Part shown: positions 1 to 7,200 of the stretch, one piece after another
Numbering within the stretch: the first letter of the stretch is position 1
Layout of the letters: every line of letters begins with the position of its first letter
Source: JBOHHM01 sp050725495
Lineage (GTDB): Bacteria; Pseudomonadota; Gammaproteobacteria; Burkholderiales; Burkholderiaceae_C
NCBI GenBank assembly: GCA_050725495.1
Contig: JBOHHM010000231.1
Location: 1 to 12,936 of the forward strand
Length of the DNA stretch: 12,936 nt
Direction of reading: 5' to 3'
Translations under genes and position numbers: made by a program
The notes under the pieces: generated by a model
What the model saw: the letters and a program-made list of their open reading frames with translations, nothing else
Told to the model about the DNA's origin: nothing
The model's database searches: none

Positions 1-471
1 GAAGTAGAGCGCGGCGTCGTCCTCGTCGCTCGCGGCCAGCAGTTCCAGGGTCTGCTGCTGCACGGCCTGCAGGTAGGCGCACGTGGCTTCGGCGCCGGGC
101 AGGGGCAGCTGCCAGCGGCTGTCGTGCGGCACCAGGCTGGAGTCGTAGAGCGCGTCGGCGCCGGCCAGCCGCGACGGCGCGTGCGCATGGCCAGGCTCGC
201 AGGCCGCGCCGCGCCAGCGCTCGCGGTTGCGCGCCAGCCACCAATCCTGGAACCAGGCTATGTGGCCCAGCTCCCAGAGCGGCGGGTTGAGTTCGGGCGA
301 ACACGGCACGGCCAGACCGGTGGCGGCGAGCGCGCCTTCGTAGGCAGCGAACAGGGCCAGCGTGCGTGCGCGGGCCTCGCGCAGCGCCTGCGCCAGAGCG
401 GCACGCCCGGCCGTGCGGGCGGCCTCGGCGGGCAGGGCCTTGTTCGCGGGGTTGCAGGCCGGCAGCGTCAT
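1..471 (-). CDS. senA: SenA, selenoneine synthase (EgtB-like), 5' part only
   Basis: Reverse-strand reading from the ATG at 471 stays open for 157 codons to the window edge, so the C-terminal part is missing. The visible part is the N-terminal DinB-like helical domain of the EgtB/SenA family. Its hallmark NPPLWELGHIAWFQDWW spans residues 62-78, with His70 as the expected first iron ligand; the other two histidines (HxxxH) should lie just beyond the window. In the family, a C-terminal formylglycine-generating-enzyme-like domain completes the non-heme iron active site. SenA is known to use oxygen to form the C-Se bond between hercynine and a selenosugar, giving selenoneine after C-Se cleavage. 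I call SenA rather than the ergothioneine enzyme EgtB because the gene is divergently paired with senB and senC. The start is the only in-frame ATG in the fragment and has no Shine-Dalgarno sequence. EgtB proper remains possible until the catalytic domain is seen. Confidence 0.85.
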   Translation of the reverse strand, partial: MTLPACNPANKALPAEAARTAGRAALAQALREARARTLALFAAYEGALAATGLAVPCSPELNPPLWELGHIAWFQDWWLARNRERWRGAACEPGHAHAPSRLAGADALYDSSLVPHDSRWQLPLPGAEATCAYLQAVQQQTLELLAASDEDDAALYF

Positions 472-474
472 CGC

Positions 475-483
475 GTTATAAAT
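475..483. promoter_or_regulatory. A/T-rich core of the senA/senB divergent promoter
   Basis: Only 17 bp (472-488) separate the two divergent start codons. Inside is the sole A/T island in this GC-rich stretch. On the + strand TATAAA (477-482) resembles a -10 box and would put the transcript start at or next to the senB ATG (489). On the - strand TATAAC (480 down to 475) resembles a -10 box for senA. A weak -35-like TTGCAG lies at 452-457 on the + strand, with a 19-bp spacer. Both genes lack a Shine-Dalgarno sequence, so leaderless transcripts are plausible. The promoter assignment is inferred from sequence only. Confidence 0.35.
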
Positions 484-488
484 GCGTC

Positions 489-1487
489 ATGCAAAAGAAA
501 TCGGTGGTCATTGTGAGCCCGGCGCTGGCCGACGCCAACAACGGCAACTGGCAGACCGCGTGGCGCTGGCAGCGCATGCTGTCGCCGATCTATCGTACCC
601 GCATCGTGCGCGAATGGCCGCAGGATCCCGAGGCCGGGCAGGACGCGGTCATGCTCGCGCTGCACGCGCGCCGCTCGGCCGCGTCGATCGCCGCCTGGGG
701 CCGTGCCCACCCCGGCCGCGGGCTGGTGGTGGTGTTGACCGGCACCGACCTGTACCGCGACATCCAGAGCGACGCCTCGGCCCAACAGTCGCTCGCGCTG
801 GCGCAGCGCCTGGTGGTGCTGCAGGAACGCGGCCCCGACGCCCTGCCGGCCGCGCTGCGGGGCAAGGCGCATGTGGTTTTCCAGTCCACCACGACACGCC
901 AGGCCCTGCCGAAGACGGCGCAGCACCTGCGCGCCGTGATGGTGGGCCACCTGCGCGAGGTGAAATCGCCCGACACGCTGTGCCAGGCCGCGCGTCTGCT
1001 GAAGGCCGAACCGGACATCGCGATCGACCAGATCGGCGACGCGCTCGAGCCGGCGTTGGGCGAACTGGCGCGCGCCACCGCGGCGGACTGCCCGTCCTAC
1101 CGCTGGCTCGGCGGCCTGCCGCACGAGGCGGTGCGCCGACGCATCCAGCGCGCCCATGTGCTGGTGCACGCCAGCCGCATGGAAGGCGGCGCGCATGTCG
1201 TCATGGAGGCTGTGGCCAGCGGCACGCCGGTGCTGGCCTCGCGCGTGCCGGGCAACGTGGGCATGCTGGGGCCCGATTACGCCGGCTATTTCAAGCACGG
1301 CGACGCCGACGCACTGGCCGGCCTGCTGGTGCGCTGCCGCGACGGCCTCAGGCAGGCCGACGGCCCCGGCGGCGACCTGCTTTCCCGGCTTCGCGCACAA
1401 TGCCAGCTTCGCGCCCCGCTGTTCGCGCCCGATGCCGAACGGGCGACCCTGCGCCACCTGCTTCACGAATTGCTGGAGATGACATGA
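489..1487 (+). CDS. senB: SenB, selenosugar synthase (GT-B glycosyltransferase)
   Basis: 332 residues. SenB enzymes use selenophosphate and a UDP-sugar (UDP-GlcNAc or UDP-Glc) to make a 1-selenosugar, the selenium donor for SenA; the enzyme is cytosolic. The N-terminal Rossmann half begins at VVIVSPALADANNGNW (residues 6-21), with the family-typical NNGNWQTAWRW at 17-27, LALHARRS at 56-63 and LTGTDLYRD at 83-91. The C-terminal half carries the retaining glycosyltransferase EX7E motif (Glu232 and Glu240, in HASRMEGGAHVVMEAVASG), which contacts the sugar nucleotide. I chose the ATG at 489 because the first beta strand starts at once; upstream in-frame codons would run into senA's opposite strand. 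The gene overlaps senC by four bases (ATGA), indicating translational coupling. Function follows from the family and from the three-gene context. Confidence 0.88.
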   Translation: MQKKSVVIVSPALADANNGNWQTAWRWQRMLSPIYRTRIVREWPQDPEAGQDAVMLALHARRSAASIAAWGRAHPGRGLVVVLTGTDLYRDIQSDASAQQSLALAQRLVVLQERGPDALPAALRGKAHVVFQSTTTRQALPKTAQHLRAVMVGHLREVKSPDTLCQAARLLKAEPDIAIDQIGDALEPALGELARATAADCPSYRWLGGLPHEAVRRRIQRAHVLVHASRMEGGAHVVMEAVASGTPVLASRVPGNVGMLGPDYAGYFKHGDADALAGLLVRCRDGLRQADGPGGDLLSRLRAQCQLRAPLFAPDAERATLRHLLHELLEMT

Positions 1488-2557
1488 CCACCGCCGCCAC
1501 GACCACCGCTCCCGCGCAACCGCGCCTGACCTCGCTCTCGCATGGCGGCGGCTGCGGCTGCAAGATCGCCCCGGGCGTGCTGTCCGAAATCCTCAAGGGC
1601 ACGGCCCGCCTGCCGGTGCCGCCCGAGCTGCTGGTGGGCATCGAGACCGCCGACGACGCAGCCGTCTACAAGCTCAACGACGAGCAGGCGCTGATCGCCA
1701 CCACCGACTTCTTCATGCCCATCGTCGACGATCCGTTCGACTTTGGCCGCATCGCCGCGACCAATGCGATCTCCGACGTCTACGCGATGGGCGGCAAGCC
1801 GATCCTGGCGCTGGCCCTGGTCGGCATGCCGGTGAACGTGCTGAGCACCGAGACCATAGGCCGCATCCTCGCCGGCGGCGAATCGGTGTGCCGCGAAGCG
1901 GGCATTCCGATTGCCGGCGGCCACACCATCGACTCGGTCGAGCCGATCTACGGCCTGGTCGCGCTCGGCCTGGTGCACCCCAGCCGCGTCAAGCGCAACG
2001 CCGATGCCCGGGCCGGCGACCTGCTGATCCTGGGCAAGCCGCTGGGCGTGGGCGTGCTGTCGGCCGCGCTGAAGAAGGAACTGCTCGACGCCGAGGGCTA
2101 CGCCCGCATGATCGCGACGACCACGCGGCTGAACACGCCCGGGCCCGAACTCGCGGCGCTGGACGGCGTCCATGCCCTGACCGACGTCACGGGCTTCGGC
2201 CTGGCCGGCCATGCGCTTGAGCTGGCGCGCGGCGCCGGCTTGGGGCTGCGCATCGACTGGTCCGGCGTGCCCCTGCTGAGCGGCGTGCGCGAGCTGGCCG
2301 CGCAAGGCCATGTGACCGGCGCTTCCGGCCGCAACTGGGCCGGCTACGGCGCCGAGGTGGCCCTGCCCGAGGGCTTTGCCGCGGCCGACCGGGCCTTGCT
2401 GACCGACCCGCAGACCAGCGGCGGCCTGCTCGTGTCCTGCGCGCCGCAGGCCGCGGGCGAGGTGCTGGCGGTGTTCCGCCGCCACGGCTTCGAGGGCGCG
2501 GCCGTCATCGGCGAAGGTACCGCCGCGACGCAGGGTCCGCGTCTGGCCGTGCGCTAA
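1484..2557 (+). CDS. senC: SenC, selenophosphate synthase (SelD family)
   Basis: 357 residues, close to E. coli SelD (347). It makes selenophosphate from selenide and ATP. The N-terminal SHGGGCGCKIAP (residues 19-30) contains Cys24 and Lys27, matching the catalytic Cys17 and Lys20 of E. coli SelD. Asp58 (ETADDAAVY) and Asp98 (AISDVYAMGG) match the metal-binding Asp51 and Asp91. Further SelD signatures are GGHTIDSVEPIYG, DVTGFGLAGHALE and DPQTSGGLL near the C terminus. The catalytic residue is Cys, not selenocysteine. The ATG overlaps the senB stop (ATGA), so the two are very likely co-translated, and the product probably feeds SenB. By sequence alone it cannot be told from a housekeeping SelD serving selenocysteine or selenouridine; the senC name rests on the operon. 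Its TAA stop overlaps the stop of the convergent transporter gene. Confidence 0.9.
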   Translation: MTTAATTTAPAQPRLTSLSHGGGCGCKIAPGVLSEILKGTARLPVPPELLVGIETADDAAVYKLNDEQALIATTDFFMPIVDDPFDFGRIAATNAISDVYAMGGKPILALALVGMPVNVLSTETIGRILAGGESVCREAGIPIAGGHTIDSVEPIYGLVALGLVHPSRVKRNADARAGDLLILGKPLGVGVLSAALKKELLDAEGYARMIATTTRLNTPGPELAALDGVHALTDVTGFGLAGHALELARGAGLGLRIDWSGVPLLSGVRELAAQGHVTGASGRNWAGYGAEVALPEGFAAADRALLTDPQTSGGLLVSCAPQAAGEVLAVFRRHGFEGAAVIGEGTAATQGPRLAVR

Positions 2558-4128
2558 AGCCCGCGCGCCTGCACCGGCTGCAGCCTCGCGCCGCGCCGCA
2601 GCACGGCGAGCTCCAGCAGTTCGAACAAGGCTTCGCTCAGCAGGGCCAGCAGCGCGGCCGGTATCGCGCCGGCCATCAGCAGCTGGCTGTCGTTGAGCGC
2701 CAGGCCGGTCACGATGCGCTCACCATAGCCGCCGGCGCCGATGAAGGCGGCGATGGTCGCTGTGCCAATCGCAATCGAGGTGGCCGTGCGCACGCCAGCC
2801 AGGATCGCGGGCAGCGCCAGCGGCAGTTCGATATAGCGCATGCGCTGGCCGTTCGTCATGCCCAGCGCCCGGCCCGCCAGACGCAAGCCCTGGGACACTT
2901 CGCCCAAGCCCGTGGCGGTGTTGCGCATGATGGGCAGCAGCGCATAGAGCGTGAGCGCCAGCAGGGCCGGCAGGGTGCCGATCACGCCCACGAGCGAGAT
3001 CAGCACGGCCAGCATCGCCAGCGAGGGCACGGTCTGCAGCAAACCGGTGGCGCCCAGCACCATGGCGCGGGCGCGGGGATGGGGGAACGTGAGCACCGCC
3101 AGCGGAATCGCGATCAGCGCAGCAACGGCCACCGACACCGCGACCAGCGCCAGGTGCTGCCAGGTCAGCCGCGCGAGATCGGGGCCGAACAGCTTGGCCC
3201 AGAAGCCGCGCTGGGCTGCATCGGGGGCGTTGCGGTCCGCCCGCGCGCCGGCCAGGTGGTCGCGTGCGATCACGTCAAACGCCACGCCTTGGAGTTCGGC
3301 CCGCGCATTCATCGCGATCATCGCGGCCTCGTCAATGCTGCCGGCCAGCGTCTGCAGCGCGGCCCAGGCCTGCGGAAAGCGCTTGGGCACGTCGAGCCTG
3401 TAGAGCACCACCGCGTCATAGCGCGGAAAGTAGCCGCGGTCGTCCTGCAGCACACGCAGGCCCAGGTGGTCGATCTTGGCGTCGGTGGTGTAGATGTCGA
3501 TCACGTCCACCTGCTTTTGCACTATGGCGTCATAGGCCAGGCCGTGGTCCAGCCCGGTGGGCGAATGCGTGAAGCCGTAGCGCTGTGCCAGCCCCTTCCA
3601 GCCATCGGCACGGCCGATGAACTCGTTCGACAGGCCCAGCTTCAGTTGCGTGTGGCGCGTGAGGTCGCTGAGTGACTTGATGCCGAGCTGGTCGGCAACG
3701 GCCGCGCGCATCGCCAAGGCATAGCCGTCGTTGAAGCCCAGCGCAATGGCCGCGCCCAGGCCCAGCGGCGCCAGCGCCTGGTTCATCGCGTCCAGCGACA
3801 TCGGCCCGGGGCTCTTGAGAATCTCCAGGCTGATCGTGCCCGCGTATTCCGGGTACAGGTCGATACTGCCCGAGCGCAGCGCCTCGTAAACGATGGCCGT
3901 GTTGCCCAGCCCCTGCCGCACCTGCGGCGCGGTGGCGCTGTAGGGCGCCGCCTTCTGCGCCAGCACCTGCGCCAGGATGTAGGACTCGGTAAAGCGTTTG
4001 GAGCCGATGCGAAGGGGCTCGCCGGGAGCCTGGGCGACGGCGAGGCCGGCCGTGCAGCAGCACGCTGCGAGCAGGAGCAGCCAGCGGTGCCAGTGGCGGC
4101 GGGCGGTCAAGGCGGCTTCGATGCGCAT
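2554..4128 (-). CDS. Fused substrate-binding protein and permease of a betaine-type (OpuC/ProX) ABC transporter
   Basis: 524 residues from the ATG at 4128; an upstream in-frame ATG at 4146 would add six residues. A signal-like segment (RRHWHRW, then LLLLAACCCTAGLAVAQA) ends near residue 34. It is followed by an OpuAC/ProX-type binding domain (about 38-295, opening with RIGSKRFTESYILAQ; also DLYPEYAGT and DVIDIYTTDAKI). A membrane permease domain follows (about 320-524, several hydrophobic segments) with the ATPase-contacting EAA-like loop GLRLAGRALGMTNGQRMRYIELP. Relatives take up glycine betaine, carnitine, choline or, in the EgtU group, ergothioneine. The order here is binding domain first, permease second, the reverse of the Gram-positive fusions. 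LAAC in the leader resembles a lipobox, but the hydrophobic core before it is short. No ATP-binding partner gene lies on either side, so the ATPase must be elsewhere. Ligand unknown. The convergent 4-base overlap with senC leaves no room for a terminator. Confidence 0.83.
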   Translation of the reverse strand: MRIEAALTARRHWHRWLLLLAACCCTAGLAVAQAPGEPLRIGSKRFTESYILAQVLAQKAAPYSATAPQVRQGLGNTAIVYEALRSGSIDLYPEYAGTISLEILKSPGPMSLDAMNQALAPLGLGAAIALGFNDGYALAMRAAVADQLGIKSLSDLTRHTQLKLGLSNEFIGRADGWKGLAQRYGFTHSPTGLDHGLAYDAIVQKQVDVIDIYTTDAKIDHLGLRVLQDDRGYFPRYDAVVLYRLDVPKRFPQAWAALQTLAGSIDEAAMIAMNARAELQGVAFDVIARDHLAGARADRNAPDAAQRGFWAKLFGPDLARLTWQHLALVAVSVAVAALIAIPLAVLTFPHPRARAMVLGATGLLQTVPSLAMLAVLISLVGVIGTLPALLALTLYALLPIMRNTATGLGEVSQGLRLAGRALGMTNGQRMRYIELPLALPAILAGVRTATSIAIGTATIAAFIGAGGYGERIVTGLALNDSQLLMAGAIPAALLALLSEALFELLELAVLRRGARLQPVQARGL

Positions 4129-4252
4129 GGGCCAAGCATCCCGCATCGAAGCATGGGGGTCAAGCGCAGGCAGTGCGGGAGGCTGGCGCGGCTTCGCGCT
4201 GCGATGACCCTGCGATTCGCGAGCAGCGCGGCCCCGGACCTCCGTCGGCAGG

Positions 4253-7200
4253 TCAAGCCAGCAAGGCCACGTTGCCGCCGGCCGCCGTGGTGTTGATGGT
4301 CACGGTCTGCTCGGCGCAGAAGCGCAACAGGTAATGCGGCCCGCCAGCTTTCGGGCCGGTTCCGGACAGGCCCTCGCCGCCAAACGGCTGCACGCCGACG
4401 ACGGCGCCGATCATGTTGCGGTTGATGTAGACATTGCCGACATGGGCGCGCTCGGCCAGGGCCTGGGCGCGGCTGTCGATGCGGGTCTGGATGCCCAGCG
4501 TCAGGCCATAGCCCAAGGCGTTGATCTGGTCGATCACGGCCTGCGGGTCGCTCAGTGCGCCCGATCCCCAGCGCACGATGTGCAGCACCGGGCCGAAGAT
4601 TTCCTGCTGCACGTCGGCGACGCTGGCCAGCTCGTAGGCCTGGGGCAATGCCAAATTCATAGCGGCTTGCGCCCGCTGCGCCTGGGCCAGCAGCGGCTTT
4701 GACTTTGCATCGAGGCGCCGCAGGTGGTTTTGGATGCCCTCGAACGCTTCGCGGTCGATCACCGGACCGACATCGGTGGCCAGCTCGGCCGGGTCGCCGG
4801 CGACCAGCTCCTGGGCCGCGCCGCGGATCATCTCGATCACGCCGTCGGCGATGCCCTCATGCACGCACAGCAGGCGCAGCGCCGAGCAGCGCTGGCCGGC
4901 CGAGCGGAAGGCGCTTTGCACGACGGCGTCGGCCACCTGCTCGGGCAGGGCCGTGGAGTCCACGACCATCGCGTTGATGCCGCCGGTCTCGGCGATCAGC
5001 GGCACGATCGGGCCGTCCTTGGCCGCGAGCGCGCGCTGGATGATCTTGGCGACCTGGGTCGAGCCGGTGAACACGACGCCGGCGATCTGCGGCTGCGCCA
5101 CCAGGGCCGCGCCGACGGTCTCGCCGGGGCCGTGCAGCAGCTGCAGCGCGTTTTCGGGCACGCCGGCCGCATGCAGCAGCCTGACCGCCTCCAGCGCCAC
5201 GCCGGGCGTTTGCTCGGCCGGCTTGGCCAGCACCGTGTTGCCGGTGACCAGCGCGGCCGCGACCTGGCCGGTGAAGATCGCCAGCGGGAAGTTCCAGGGG
5301 CTGATGCAGAGCCACAGGCCGCGCGCGGTCAGGCGCAGCTCGTTGCTCTCGCCGGTCGGCCCGGGCAGCGCGATCGGCGCCATGATGCGCTCGGCCTCGT
5401 TGGCGTAGTAGCGCAGGAAGTCGACCGCCTCGCGCACCTCGGCCACCGCATCGCCCCAGGTCTTGAAAGCCTCCTTGACCAGCAGGGCGCAGAAGCGGGG
5501 GAGTTCGTGCTCCAGCGCATCGGCCGCGCGGCGCAGCATCTCAGCGCGCTCGCCGACCGCCGTCTTGCTCCATTTTTGATAGCTTCTCACGCCCTTCTCG
5601 CAAGGACCGGCGGCCAGTTTGGCGTCAAATTCCGGCACCCGGGGCACTTCCACTGTCTGCCACGCGGCCAGCAAGGGCGCGCGCGACTCCGGCACCGTCA
5701 GATCGACACCGGCGCTGTTGGGCCGGCCCGGGCCGTACAGCTCCGCCGGCAGCGGCAGCGACGGGCGCGGCTCCAGCCGCAGCGGCGAGATCAGCAGCTC
5801 GTCCATGCCGATGGACTCGTCGGCGAGCTGGTGCACGAACGAGGAATTCGCGCCGTTTTCGAGCAAGCGGCGCACCAGGTAGGCCAGCAGGTCGCGGTGC
5901 TGGCCGACCGGCGCGTAGACGCGGCAGGAGATCAGCGGGTTCTTGAGCACCTCGCGGTACACGCCCTCGCCCATGCCATGCAGCCTTTGCAGCTCGAAGC
6001 CACCGCCGCTGCGGGCCGCCATCTGCAGGATGGCCGCGATCGTGCCCGCGTTGTGCGTTGCGAACTGCGGGTAGATCGCATCGGGCGCGTCCAGCAGCGC
6101 CTTGGCGCAGGCCAGGTAGCTGACATCGGTGTGGTGCTTGTGGGTGAACACCGGGTAGTGCGGCAGTCCCAGCTCCTGCGCCCGCTTGATCTCGGCGTCC
6201 CAGTAAGCGCCCTTGACCAGGCGGCACATCAGGCGCAGCCTGTATTTGCGCGCGAGCGCCGTGATATGGGCGATCAGCTCCAGCGCGCGGCTCTGGTAGG
6301 CCTGCATCGCCAGGCCGAAGCCCTGCCATTGCGGCTGCCGCTGCGCCACCTGCGCGGCCAGCGCCTCGAACACGGCCAGCGAGAGCTCCAGGCGGTCAAC
6401 CTCTTCGGCGTCGATGGTTAGGTTGATGTTGGCCCGCGCCGCCAGTTCGCACAGCGTCCAGACGCGCGGCACCAGCTCGGCCAGCACGCGCTCGCGCTGC
6501 GCGTCCTCGTAGCGCGGGTGCAGCGCGCTGAGCTTGATCGAGATGCCGTCGTTTTTCTCTGTCGCCCTCGTGGACTCAGCGTTGATCGCTATTTTTTTGA
6601 TAGCGTCGGTGTAGGACTCCAGGTAGCGCTGCGCATCGGCCGCGGTGCGGGCGCCCTCGCCCAGCATGTCGTAGCTGAATGTGAGCCCCCACGTTTGCCG
6701 CTGCGCGTGCTGCACTGCCCCCCCAGGGGGCTGTTCCGCCTTGGGGCGGCCCGGCAGCGGAACGCGCAAGTTGGCGGTTTTCCTGCGCGCCGAAGCGGCC
6801 TCGTCCATCGCTTCGGCAATCGTCTGGCCCAGCACGAACTGGCGGCCCAGCAGCTGCACGGCGCGCAGCGTGGCCGCCACCACGGTGCGGGCGCCGAGCT
6901 TGGCCATCAGGCCCGGCGCTTCGCCCGACTCGGGCAGGAACTTCTTGGACATCGCGATCGCGGTCGACGACAGGCGCGCCAGCGTCGAGTCCGCCGTGCC
7001 CTCGAAGTCGGCCCGGCCCAGCTGGTCGGCCGTCAGCGCGATCGCGGTCTCGGCATCAGGCACGCGCAGCAGGGCCTCGGCCAGCCGCATCAGCGCCAGG
7101 CCCTCGGCGCTGGAAATCGGGTATTCCCTGAGCAGGCTCTCCATGGCCCAGAACGGCGGCGGGTGGCGGCGCACGGCCTCGACCCAGGGCCGCGCGACTT

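Noticed and set aside
482..1483. N-terminal extension of senC through senB in another frame
   Set aside because: The extra 334 residues are Arg/Pro-rich shadow sequence of senB. SelD homology starts just after the ATG at 1484.
1484..2557. senC as evidence for a selenocysteine system here
   Set aside because: No selA, selB, tRNA-Sec or in-frame TGA with a SECIS-like element was seen in the window; overlap with senB points to the selenoneine pathway instead.
4724..6421. Long + strand open frame (565 codons) opposite putA
   Set aside because: It is antisense to a PutA with clear catalytic motifs. Its composition (Arg/Gln/His/Gly/Ala-rich) is typical of a GC-rich shadow frame.
6717..6749. GC-rich hairpins as a transcription terminator
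   Set aside because: They lie in the middle of putA coding sequence with no T-run on either strand, and fit a repeat element better.
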